Assembly: GCF_022347725.1 (NCBI RefSeq)
Contig: NZ_JAKRGB010000001.1
Coordinates: 62,001-126,000 of the forward strand
DNA from: Ruegeria sp. Ofav3-42
GTDB lineage: Bacteria > Pseudomonadota > Alphaproteobacteria > Rhodobacterales > Rhodobacteraceae
DNA: 64,000 nt
Direction: 5' to 3'
In this document: piece after piece, positions 38,068-45,670 of the stretch
How positions within the stretch are numbered: position 1 is the first letter of the stretch
Layout of the letters: each line of letters starts with the position of its first letter
Position numbers and translations under genes: made by a program
The notes under the pieces: model-generated
The model's input: only the letters and a program-made list of their open reading frames with translations
The model's database searches: none
What the model was told of the DNA's origin: nothing

Positions 38068-39581
38068 TCGTTGGTCGCCTTGAAGTAGGCCGGCAGCGCC
38101 CGGCGCAGAAGTTTGCCGTTTCCGCCGGTGGGCAGTTCGGGCAGATGGATGAAGGCGCGCGGTTGTTTGTAACGTGCCAGATTTGCCTCGACATAGGTGC
38201 GCAGAGCGTTTTCGTCCAGCTTTTCCGGACCGGTATAGAAGGCGGCTATCACAAATGTGTCCTGTTTGACTTCGACAACGGCCGCCCCGACCTGTGCGAT
38301 GCCGGGGTATCTGGACAGCACGGCCTCGACCTCGACCGGAGACACCCTGTAGCCGCCCGCGTTCATCATGTCGTCGTCGCGGCCCAGATAGGTTATCTGG
38401 CCGTCAACGGCCATCGCTCCCTGATCGCCGGTCAGGAACCAATCGCCCTGCATGCGGGCTTTGGCTTCGTCCGGAGCGTTGAGATAGGTCAGCATCAGGC
38501 CAGGGTCAGACCGGTGCACGGCAATCGTACCTTCCTGACCCTGCGGCACCGGCCCATCCGACCCCAGTATCGCCACGCGACGGCCGGGCTGAGGTTGCCC
38601 CAACGCATCGCCCCGCGCCGGATGTTCCGGGCTGGAGGAAATGAAGGTCGAGCATTCGGACATCCCGTAAGCCTCATAAAGCTCGGTACCCGTCGTCTGC
38701 GTCCATCTTTCGTGAAGGTGGCGCGACAGCTTTTCGCCGGCGCACAGCCCGTGTCGCAGGTCTGGCAGGTGGAGGTCATCCGCAGAGCTCAACGCTTTTC
38801 GGAATACACCGGGTGCGGCGGCGAATATGGTTGCTTGATGTCGGCGCAATAGGGCGGGCAGGGCGTTTAAATCGGTTCCAGGTTCGGGGATCAAAGCCGT
38901 CGCGCCGATAGTCCACGGGTCCATCAACCCGGTGCCCAGGGTATACGTCCAGTTGAACGCGCCCGCATGGCACAAACGGTCGCTCTCGCGCAGACCGTAC
39001 CAACCGTCGACCATCATCTGGCGTGCCCAGATGGCGCGATGGGCATGGGCCACGGCCCTCGGTTTACCGGACGTACCTGACGTATAGACGACATAAGCCA
39101 TTCGGTCCGGGTCGCCCATTTGAAACGCGGCCGGGGGCAGGGCGCGCATCCCGGCCAAAGCGCTCAAATCAATCTGAACCGGATGCATGGCGCAGGCGAC
39201 AGCCGGGTCGCGCAGGATCGCGGCGGGCTTGAGGTCTTCGATCATGCGCGCCGTTTCGGGCTCGGTCAGCTGCGACGAAGTCGGAACGGGCACGATACCG
39301 ACAGCAATCGCGCCCAGATAGGCAACGGGGAAATCAACTGTGTTCCCCAACCGCATCAACGCGATATCGCCGGGTTTTAACCCGGCATTCAGCAGCCCGG
39401 TTCCGGTGCCAAGAATGGCCTGTTTCAGGTCGCGATATGTCCAATGCGTGGCATCCGTCGGGCCCAGAACGGACAGGGCGGTCTTGTCCGCAAGCCTGTC
39501 CGCAGAGCGTAGAACATGCGCAGCCAGATTGAATGGTGTCGGGCAGGCCGGCGGCGGCCCCTGATCGAATACAGAAAGCAT
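38064..39581 (-). CDS. AMP-dependent acyl-CoA synthetase (carboxylate-CoA ligase)
   Basis: 505 residues, an adenylate-forming ligase: AMP-binding P-loop VVYTSGTSGKPRAV (about 165-178), adenine motif YEAYGMSE, hinge LGRDDDMMNAGGYRVSP and the C-terminal catalytic lysine in PTGGNGKLLRRAL. The arrangement resembles benzoate-CoA and acetyl/propionyl-CoA ligase relatives; the acid substrate is unknown. It is divergent from an XRE-cupin regulator 65 bases away, and that gap holds direct repeats, so a regulator-target pair is likely. Confidence 0.83.
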   Translation of the reverse strand: MLSVFDQGPPPACPTPFNLAAHVLRSADRLADKTALSVLGPTDATHWTYRDLKQAILGTGTGLLNAGLKPGDIALMRLGNTVDFPVAYLGAIAVGIVPVPTSSQLTEPETARMIEDLKPAAILRDPAVACAMHPVQIDLSALAGMRALPPAAFQMGDPDRMAYVVYTSGTSGKPRAVAHAHRAIWARQMMVDGWYGLRESDRLCHAGAFNWTYTLGTGLMDPWTIGATALIPEPGTDLNALPALLRRHQATIFAAAPGVFRKALSSADDLHLPDLRHGLCAGEKLSRHLHERWTQTTGTELYEAYGMSECSTFISSSPEHPARGDALGQPQPGRRVAILGSDGPVPQGQEGTIAVHRSDPGLMLTYLNAPDEAKARMQGDWFLTGDQGAMAVDGQITYLGRDDDMMNAGGYRVSPVEVEAVLSRYPGIAQVGAAVVEVKQDTFVIAAFYTGPEKLDENALRTYVEANLARYKQPRAFIHLPELPTGGNGKLLRRALPAYFKATNE

Positions 39582-39598
39582 AGCAACTGGCTAGCGTG

Positions 39599-39626
39599 AC
39601 GACAGGTGCGTTGCAAGCACGACAGG
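39599..39626. promoter_or_regulatory. Direct repeats ACGACAGG in the divergent promoter region
   Basis: Two copies, 39599-39606 and 39619-39626, start 20 bases apart (about two helical turns). The second lies inside the spacer of the regulator's promoter. This is a natural place for autoregulation by the XRE-cupin protein and control of the divergent synthetase. Confidence 0.45.
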
Positions 39627-39639
39627 CTGCGCCTATAGA
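39611..39639 (+). promoter_or_regulatory. Predicted sigma-70 promoter of XRE-cupin gene
   Basis: -35 TTGCAA (39611-39616), 17-base spacer, -10 TATAGA (39634-39639). The start would fall at about 39646-39647, that is, at the ATG, giving a leaderless mRNA. Confidence 0.5.
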
Positions 39640-39646
39640 ATGACTC

Positions 39647-40270
39647 ATGAGCACCCAAGACCAGACATCCCTGATCCGCATCGCGCGTGACTCGGGCGAA
39701 CATACGGAAGTTGAACCGCTTGACCTCGGCGCGCGTGTGCGCGAGCTGCGAAAAGCGCGACAGTGGACGCTTGAACAGGCGGCAACGCAGGCTGGTCTGG
39801 CGCGTTCAACGCTCAGCAAGATTGAAAACGGCCAGATGTCGCCCACCTATGACGCGCTGAAAAAGCTGGCAACCGGTTTGGAGATTTCCGTACCGCAGCT
39901 GTTTACCCCGCCGCAGCGAGAGCAGGTGATCGGCCGAATGGCCGTAACGCGGATGGGCGAAGGGTCGGCACACCCCACTGCCACTTACGAACATGAATTG
40001 CTGGCTGACACGCTGACGAAAAAGCAGATGCTGCCCTATCGGGCTCGCGTCCGCGCACGTTCAATGGAAGAGTTCGACGGCTGGGTGCGCCACGACGGCG
40101 AAGAGTTCCTGTATGTTCTGACGGGGGTTGTTCGCCTGTATACCGAGTTTTATGAACCAGTTGAGATGCGCCGCGGCGACAGCGCCTATTACGACGGTAG
40201 CATGGGTCACAATGTAATCTCGGTCAGCGACGAAGACGCAATGATCCTGTGGGTGACATCACTTACTTAA
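39647..40270 (+). CDS. XRE-family regulator with C-terminal cupin domain
   Basis: 207 residues. The HTH domain (about 27-80; LGARVRELRKARQWTLEQAA, SKIENGQMSPTYDALKKL) is followed by a cupin-2 domain (about 130-205; GEEFLYVLTGVVRLYTEF, RRGDSAYYDGSMGHNVIS). Such proteins repress or activate catabolic genes, with the cupin sensing a small molecule. It faces the acyl-CoA synthetase across a short shared promoter region. No Shine-Dalgarno is visible before the ATG. The 3' end overlaps the convergent CsbD-like gene by 12 bases. Confidence 0.85.
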   Translation: MSTQDQTSLIRIARDSGEHTEVEPLDLGARVRELRKARQWTLEQAATQAGLARSTLSKIENGQMSPTYDALKKLATGLEISVPQLFTPPQREQVIGRMAVTRMGEGSAHPTATYEHELLADTLTKKQMLPYRARVRARSMEEFDGWVRHDGEEFLYVLTGVVRLYTEFYEPVEMRRGDSAYYDGSMGHNVISVSDEDAMILWVTSLT

Positions 40271-40495
40271 CGAGCGGCTAAATTCGCGGTTCAAACCTTC
40301 TGTGAACAAAAAGTCCTCAAGCTCTTCGTGGGCTTCGTTCATAGTCAGTTGGTGGCGCTCGGCCAGATACGCTTCGAAACGTTTGCGGTCCTTGCTCAAC
40401 CGCACCATGTCCTGATCCCGCAGGTTCGGAAAACGCCGTTTGGCGCGCGCATACATTGCGTCCCAGTCTTGCGTTAGATCGGTCCAGTTCAACAT
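40259..40495 (-). CDS. Small CsbD-like protein
   Basis: 78 residues. The start LNWTDLTQDWDAMYARAKRR resembles the opening of CsbD stress proteins (MNWDxIEGxWKQxKGKVK), and the middle (RFPNLRDQDMVRLSKDRKRF, YLAERHQLT) follows the same helix pattern. The match is by eye and diverged. CsbD proteins are general-stress induced with unknown function. The ribosome site (GGAAAG) is at a reasonable distance. Its promoter should lie in the 458-base gap to the right. Confidence 0.6.
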   Translation of the reverse strand: MLNWTDLTQDWDAMYARAKRRFPNLRDQDMVRLSKDRKRFEAYLAERHQLTMNEAHEELEDFLFTEGLNREFSRSLSK

Positions 40496-40953
40496 CAGCG
40501 AGCTTTCCGTATTTTAGGTTTCACAACTGCTCGGCCCGTAGTTCAGCGTACGGACGCAAAGGTAGTGACCGGGCATGACAAAATGTCGCACCTGTGTATG
40601 TTGTTTGACAGAAGCGAAATTGCCCGTTGCAGCCTACCCGCAACGGGCAAACGGACCTAAGTTTGGAGTGAGTGGAGGCCGGTCCGTGAATTCGATGTGA
40701 ATTGCACCGGACGAAGAGTTATGTTTTGAAAATCAAAGCAATAATCAGTTCGCGACGTACGCTGCAATATATGTACAAGCTATATTGCCAATACCCGTTC
40801 AGTAAAGCCTTTTGTGTAGGTTTTTTAAAAGGCTACTTGACGTAGGGTCAACGACAACATGTCGGCGCAGGTCGGAAAGAGGTCCGCTATATGCGGTGGC
40901 ATATGGCATTGTGCCGATTTCCGCCTACGCCTGTAAAGGCCGCGACTGGCTGA
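40496..40953. other. Gene-free segment with four perfect inverted repeats
   Basis: No convincing protein-coding frame. Four successive perfect inverted repeats: 40621-40630 with 40640-40649 (10 pairs), 40651-40657 with 40681-40687 (7 pairs, loop containing GGAG and GGAGG), 40764-40771 with 40781-40788 (8 pairs) and 40806-40813 with 40827-40834 (8 pairs). TTGAC-5-GTCAA is at 40837-40851. AT content is higher than around. It carries the CsbD-like gene's promoter region and the 3' end of the peptide-binding protein gene; a structured RNA is possible. Confidence 0.4.
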
Positions 40954-42768
40954 TTACTCTTCGTACCACCAGACCTGCGGCATGTATTCCGGCCCATCGC
41001 CATAAATCGGCAGAGTCTGCGGCTGTTTAAGCTCTTTGGCATGGGCGATCCGTCCCACATCGAAGTTCCAGATCGGAATGACATAGCGTCCCGCGGTCAG
41101 AACGCGATCAAGGGCGCGGGTCGCCGCAACAAAATCCTCATGGCTTTCCGAAGCAAGCATCGCGTCAATCAAACCGTCCACAGCGGGTGAGGTGACACCC
41201 ATCAAATTGCGGGTGCCCGGCGTGTCCGCATTTTCGCTGCCCCAGTACAGGCGTTGTTCGTTGCCTGGTGACAAGGACAGAGCGCGGCGGAAGAATGTCA
41301 TGTCGAAATCCAGCTCGGATGTTCGTCCGGTGAATTGGGCACTGTCGACCTGTTCTATTGTCACCTGAATACCAAGACGCTCCAACGCGCGCGAGTAAAT
41401 CTCGATAGCCGTCTGACTCTCGGTGTCGCCTTGTTGTAGCAACACGGTCATCGTGAAGGAATCGCCATTTTCGTTGCGCAGTATACCGTCTTGAATGGTC
41501 CATCCCGCGTCAGCCAGCAGTTTGGTCGCGGCCCGGACATTGGACCGGTTCCGGGCAGATCCATCGCCTTCCGGCAGGGTGTATCCCTCTAGCGCTCCGG
41601 GCGGCAGATCGTCTTTGAAGGACAGCAGCAGCTCTTCGACGCGCCCGGTAGCTGGGCCAGGCTGCATGGCCAGATCCGAGCCTGAGAAATAGGATGTGAT
41701 ACGCGGTTGTGCGTCACCCGTGATGGTGTCGTTGATAAACTCGAAGTTAAAGGCCAACATTAACGCTTCGCGAACGCGCCAGTCGTCAAACGGAGCCCGA
41801 CGTGTATTCATCACGAACCCGGTCATGCCCGAGGGCTTGCCGTGCGGGATTTCGATTTTGATGACGTCACCGCTTTGAACGGCCGGGAAGTTGTATTGTG
41901 TGGCCCATTTGTCGGCGTTGAATTCGCGCACGGCGGTCAGTTCTCCGGCTTTGAAGGCCTCGAACAGAACGGTGCCATCGCCGTAAAATTCGATCCGCAT
42001 CTCATCCAGATTCATGGTGCCGCGGCGGAAGGGGATGTCGGTGCCCCAATAATCCGGATTCCGTTTCAGGTTTACGTATCTGCCAGCCTCATAGCTGTCG
42101 ACGACATAAGGGCCGGTGCCGACCGGAATGTCATGCAGCCCGGCATTGGCGAAGTCTTTTCCTTCCCATTGGGCTTTCTGCAGGATTGGGCGCATCCCCG
42201 CAATAAGGGCAAGTTCGCGGTCAGGCTCGTTAAAGGTGATGCGCACGGACCTAGGTCCGGTTTGTTCGATGCTGTCAATTTTGCCCCACAGACCGCGATA
42301 TCGCAGATGGCCTTCGGTGCCCAACGTCTCATACGACCAGATGACATCGTCGACAGTCACCGGGGTGCCATCCGAGAATCGAGCGTTTTCCCGGAGCGTA
42401 AATTCGACCCAGGACCGGTCCGGAGCAGTCTCAACTGATTCGGCTAATAGCCCGTAAAGAGTGAAAGGTTCGTCCCAGGATCGGCCCATCAGGCTTTCGT
42501 GGGTCCAAAACCGCAATTGCCACGGAGAGCTGCCTTTTTGCACGAACGGGTTCAAACTGTTATAGCCGCCGGTATTCCCGAAAACGACGTTCCCACCTTT
42601 TGGCGCATCCGGATTGGCGTAGGGCAGAGACACAAAATCCGGTGGTAGCGCCGGGTCGCCATACATAGCTATGCCATGGGCCGATTCTGCATGAGCGATG
42701 GAAGTGCTCAAAAGGGCAGTGATTCCCGCAATCCAAGGACGTACGGGGCGTAGAAAATCGGGGCTCAT
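40954..42768 (-). CDS. Extracellular peptide-binding protein, family 5 (YejA-like), orphan
   Basis: 604 residues. A signal peptide is clear (cleavage after AHA, about residue 27). The SBP_bac_5 pattern is present: GGNVVFGNTGGYNSLNPF, DGTPVTVDDVIWSYE, RYVNLKRNPDYWGTDIP, long oligopeptide-binding lobes. It most resembles YejA, which feeds an ABC importer for peptides or microcin C. The permease and ATPase genes (yejB, yejE, yejF) are not adjacent; the 458 bases downstream are non-coding. A minus-strand promoter is visible upstream. Confidence 0.85.
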   Translation of the reverse strand: MSPDFLRPVRPWIAGITALLSTSIAHAESAHGIAMYGDPALPPDFVSLPYANPDAPKGGNVVFGNTGGYNSLNPFVQKGSSPWQLRFWTHESLMGRSWDEPFTLYGLLAESVETAPDRSWVEFTLRENARFSDGTPVTVDDVIWSYETLGTEGHLRYRGLWGKIDSIEQTGPRSVRITFNEPDRELALIAGMRPILQKAQWEGKDFANAGLHDIPVGTGPYVVDSYEAGRYVNLKRNPDYWGTDIPFRRGTMNLDEMRIEFYGDGTVLFEAFKAGELTAVREFNADKWATQYNFPAVQSGDVIKIEIPHGKPSGMTGFVMNTRRAPFDDWRVREALMLAFNFEFINDTITGDAQPRITSYFSGSDLAMQPGPATGRVEELLLSFKDDLPPGALEGYTLPEGDGSARNRSNVRAATKLLADAGWTIQDGILRNENGDSFTMTVLLQQGDTESQTAIEIYSRALERLGIQVTIEQVDSAQFTGRTSELDFDMTFFRRALSLSPGNEQRLYWGSENADTPGTRNLMGVTSPAVDGLIDAMLASESHEDFVAATRALDRVLTAGRYVIPIWNFDVGRIAHAKELKQPQTLPIYGDGPEYMPQVWWYEE

Positions 42769-42809
42769 TTTGGAAACAATCCTGCTCTGGCCTTATTTTG
42801 TTGGGATTC

Positions 42810-42838
42810 ATCGTAGCGATGATTTTTCATATTTTCAA
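42810..42838 (-). promoter_or_regulatory. Predicted promoter of the peptide-binding protein gene
   Basis: On the minus strand: -35 TTGAAA (complement of 42833-42838), 17-base spacer, -10 TACGAT (complement of 42810-42815). It is back-to-back with the candidate small-RNA promoter, the two -35 boxes only nine bases apart. Confidence 0.5.
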
Positions 42839-42847
42839 ACTTTTAGC

Positions 42848-42876
42848 TTGGACGAAGGCGCGGAATTGCTTATAAA
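42848..42876 (+). promoter_or_regulatory. Predicted promoter of candidate small RNA
   Basis: -35 TTGGAC (42848-42853), exactly 17 bases, -10 TATAAA (42871-42876). Expected start near 42883. Confidence 0.6.
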
Positions 42877-42882
42877 GGTTCC

Positions 42883-42957
42883 ACTGCTCGATAGGTTTCT
42901 TGCCTGTATGAAACCTGCCTCAATAACTTAACGCCCGCTTCGTGCGGGCGTTTTTTT
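42883..42957 (+). ncRNA. Candidate trans-acting small RNA, about 75 nt
   Basis: A good promoter leads into a short segment with no open reading frame, containing one hairpin (42893-42899 with 42910-42916, perfect 7 pairs) and, after a single-stranded CAATAACTTA-like stretch, a strong intrinsic terminator. This is the usual layout of an Hfq-dependent small RNA. The GC-rich terminator and T-run cannot serve an upstream gene, since the neighbour is transcribed away from it. Alternatives: attenuator leader of bdhA. Not matched to any named RNA. Confidence 0.6.
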
Positions 42958-42958
42958 T
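42931..42958 (+). terminator. Strong intrinsic terminator (end of candidate small RNA)
   Basis: Perfect 8-pair stem (42931-42938 with 42944-42951), five-base loop and eight consecutive Ts. Confidence 0.9.
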
Positions 42959-43061
42959 GTGCGGATTTGGCTCCGGATGTGCCGTCCGAATGTTTCCCCG
43001 TTTTCTTTGCAGGTGCAGCATGGCAGTGTGTCGTCAAACTGGATTTTGAAGGAGTTCGGCC

Positions 43062-43835
43062 ATGAGCCTTTCGGGAAAAACAGCCATCATCACCGGATCA
43101 AATTCGGGCATCGGATTGGGGGTCGCGCGTGAATTGGCCAAGGCTGGCGCGAACGTCGTGCTGAATTCCTTTACCGACCGCGACGAGGATCACGCCCTGG
43201 CCGCCGAGATCTCGCAAGAAACCGGCACCAATGCGCGCTATATCAAAGCCGACATGTCCAAGGGTGATGAATGCCGCGCTCTGATCGAGCAGGCCGGGGC
43301 TTGCGACATTCTGGTGAACAACGCGGGAATTCAGCATGTCGCGCCCATCGATCAGTTTCCGACCGACAAGTGGGATGCGATCATCGCGATCAACATGAAC
43401 TCGACCTATCACACTATGGCTGCTGCTCTGCCAATGATGCGCGCGGCCGGGTGGGGGCGGATCGTGAATATCGCCTCGGCGCATGGTTTGACGGCATCTC
43501 CGTTCAAAGCAGCTTATGTCGCGGCCAAGCACGGGGTCGTGGGGATGACCAAGACTGTGGCGTTGGAAACGGCGCAGGAACCGATCACCTGCAATGCGAT
43601 ATGTCCTGGCTACGTGTTGACGCCTCTGGTCGAAGCCCAGATCCCGAACACGATGAAGGAGTATGGCATGAGCCGCGAGGACGTGGTTAAAAACGTCCTG
43701 CTGGAGCGTCAGCCATCGAAAGAGTTTGCCACGGTTGAGCAACTCGGCGGCACCACGATCTTCCTGTGCTCAGATGCGGCCGCACAAATCACCGGGACCA
43801 CGATTTCAGTGGATGGCGGTTGGACGGCTTTGTGA
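43062..43835 (+). CDS. bdhA: D-beta-hydroxybutyrate dehydrogenase
   Basis: 257-residue short-chain dehydrogenase that oxidises 3-hydroxybutyrate to acetoacetate in PHB and ketone-body use. NAD site GSNSGIGLG (about 11-19), NNAG motif, catalytic Ser in IASAHGLTASPFKAAYVAAKHG with Y-x-x-x-K. The long C-terminal LTPLVEAQIP segment is diagnostic of BdhA. AAGGAG sits at good spacing. It precedes the patatin-like gene on the same strand, a pair I know from other Rhodobacterales. Confidence 0.9.
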   Translation: MSLSGKTAIITGSNSGIGLGVARELAKAGANVVLNSFTDRDEDHALAAEISQETGTNARYIKADMSKGDECRALIEQAGACDILVNNAGIQHVAPIDQFPTDKWDAIIAINMNSTYHTMAAALPMMRAAGWGRIVNIASAHGLTASPFKAAYVAAKHGVVGMTKTVALETAQEPITCNAICPGYVLTPLVEAQIPNTMKEYGMSREDVVKNVLLERQPSKEFATVEQLGGTTIFLCSDAAAQITGTTISVDGGWTAL

Positions 43836-43836
43836 G

Positions 43837-43890
43837 GTTTCACAGGGGCTCTGCCCCCGTACCCCCGGAGTATTTTGGAAAAGGTGAAGG
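43837..43890 (+). repeat. Single copy of Rhodobacterales GC-rich intergenic element
   Basis: Between bdhA and the patatin gene lies GGGGC-TCT-GCCCC (hairpin 43845-43857) followed by a run of Cs, then GGAGTATTTTGG and AAAAGGTGAAGG. I recognise this as the widespread intergenic repeat of Rhodobacteraceae. I saw only this copy in the window. Its 3' end supplies the ribosome-binding purines of the next gene. Confidence 0.55.
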
Positions 43891-43896
43891 GGCGGG

Positions 43897-44925
43897 ATGG
43901 TGAAACGGATCAATCTGGCATTGCAGGGTGGCGGGGCGCATGGGGCTTTTACCTGGGGCGTTCTGGATCGGCTACTGGACGAAGAGGATGTCGAGGTCGC
44001 GGCGATTACCGGAACTTCGGCCGGGGCTCTGAATGGGGCCGCGTTTAAGTCCGGGATGGTTCACAACAGGCGCGACGGGGCGCGGGCGAGTCTGGACGGT
44101 TTGTGGACCCGCATGGGCGCAGTTGGCGACATGCGCCTTGCCAACTGGATGCAGTCGCTGGAGCCCGCTCAGATCGCGCAGGCGATGGAATATTCGTTGC
44201 CTTTCTCGGTCGGCGATGCCTGGTCGCGTCTGGTGTCGCCTTACGCCTATGGTCCGTTCTATCGCAACCCGTTGGAACCGGTCGTGGACCGGTTCAACTT
44301 CGATGAAATCTGTGCCGATGAAGGGCCGCAGCTGTTTGTCTGCGCGACCTGTGTGCGCAGCGGTAAGATCCGCGTATTTACCGGAGATGAGATCTCGACA
44401 GATGCCATTCTGGCTTCGGCCTGCCTGCCGAACCTGTTCCAGGCGGTTGAGATCTTTGATCCGAAGTCTGGCCGGACGGAGGCGTATTGGGATGGTGGTT
44501 ATACCGGCAACCCGGCGCTGTATCCTTTGTTCAACGCGGATTTGCCCGACGACGTGGTGATCGTGAACATCAATCCGCTGGAACGGGACGAGGTGCCGAA
44601 AACGCCGCAACAGATACAGAACCGGATCAACGAGATCAGCTTTAACTCGTCCCTGTTTCGTGAACTGCGGGCGATCAGTTTTGTTCAGCGTCTGTTGGCG
44701 GAGGGTAAGCTGAAGGCCGGAGAGATGAACCGGGTTCTCGTACATATGATTGCGGATGATGAGTTGATGAACGAGCTTTCGGTTGCGACGAAAACAGTTC
44801 CGAACCCGGTAATCCTGCACAAACTAAAAGATGCCGGACGTGCCGCCGCGGATAGGTTCCTGTCGGAAAACAAGGATGATCTCGGCGCGCGCAGCACCGT
44901 CAACTTGCCCGAGATGTTTGGCTGA
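43897..44925 (+). CDS. Patatin-like phospholipase
   Basis: 342 residues. Patatin catalytic dyad: S41 in GTSAG and D199 in DGG; oxyanion motif GGGAHGAFTWG at about 11-21. Hydrolyses acyl esters of phospholipids or, in some bacteria, PHB granule-associated lipids. Following bdhA suggests a link to PHB metabolism, but that is inference from position. Its stop abuts the stop of the convergent DUF502 gene (TGATCA). Confidence 0.88.
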   Translation: MVKRINLALQGGGAHGAFTWGVLDRLLDEEDVEVAAITGTSAGALNGAAFKSGMVHNRRDGARASLDGLWTRMGAVGDMRLANWMQSLEPAQIAQAMEYSLPFSVGDAWSRLVSPYAYGPFYRNPLEPVVDRFNFDEICADEGPQLFVCATCVRSGKIRVFTGDEISTDAILASACLPNLFQAVEIFDPKSGRTEAYWDGGYTGNPALYPLFNADLPDDVVIVNINPLERDEVPKTPQQIQNRINEISFNSSLFRELRAISFVQRLLAEGKLKAGEMNRVLVHMIADDELMNELSVATKTVPNPVILHKLKDAGRAAADRFLSENKDDLGARSTVNLPEMFG

Positions 44926-45603
44926 TCACTCGGGCGGTTGCGTCGGGTCTTTTTCGTTGGGGTAAACAAGGCCCGCAGAAATCACCAGTTTCGCGGCGTC
45001 TTCGATGGACATGTCCAATATGATCACGTCCTCAGCCGGAAAGAACAAAAGGAACCCGGACGTCGGATTGGGTGTGGTCGGAACGAATACACCCAGCAGG
45101 CCGCCACTGGTTTCTGCCCGATCGCTGACTTCACCCTTTGCTGTGGTGGAGACAAAGCCAATCGCCCATATGCCCCGGCGCGGGTATTGGATCAGGCAGG
45201 CTTTTTCAAAGGACCGCTCGGTCTGTGCAAACACGGTTTCCGAGATTTGCTTGATCCCGGAGTAGACAGACCGGACAACGGGCATCCGGCTCACAAGGCT
45301 TTCAGCAAAGTGGATCAGGGACCGACCCAGAATACCCTTTGCAATCCAACCGACTATGACGGTGAAGGTCAGGAAGATGACGACGCCCACGCCACGCAGG
45401 TTAATGCCGACATATTCCTGAGGCTGGAACTGCTGAGGTATAAGCGGCAGCACCGCGCTGTCGATCCAGCCGACGACCGACCAGATCAGCCAGATCGTCA
45501 GCCACACCGGTGCAATGACCACAATGCCTGTCAGGAAAGACGCACGCAGCCGGGACAGCAGACCCGGGCGGCGATGCGGTTCTTCGTCAAATGGTGTGTT
45601 CAT
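44926..45603 (-). CDS. DUF502 family membrane protein
   Basis: 225 residues, two or three hydrophobic segments (about 18-45 and 68-90: TGIVVIAPVWLTIWLIWSVVGWI, GVVIFLTFTVIVGWI). The conserved SVYSGIKQISETVF, LIQYPRRGIWAIGFVS and FVPTTPNPTSGFLLFFP motifs are those of DUF502. The function is unknown. It is transcribed alone; the stop abuts that of the patatin gene. Confidence 0.88.
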   Translation of the reverse strand: MNTPFDEEPHRRPGLLSRLRASFLTGIVVIAPVWLTIWLIWSVVGWIDSAVLPLIPQQFQPQEYVGINLRGVGVVIFLTFTVIVGWIAKGILGRSLIHFAESLVSRMPVVRSVYSGIKQISETVFAQTERSFEKACLIQYPRRGIWAIGFVSTTAKGEVSDRAETSGGLLGVFVPTTPNPTSGFLLFFPAEDVIILDMSIEDAAKLVISAGLVYPNEKDPTQPPE

Positions 45604-45670
45604 TGCGGTCCTGAGCGGTTTTCTGCCGAGTTAGTTAAGCAGTCCGGTGCGTAGGTACAATAGGTTTATC

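Noticed and set aside
40530-40600. tRNA-like 5' half (GGCCCGTAGTTCAGCG)
   Set aside because: No matching T-loop or acceptor 3' half follows.
40621-40649. Terminator of the peptide-binding protein gene
   Set aside because: Perfect stem but no T-run and over 300 bases from the stop; left as part of the structured gap.
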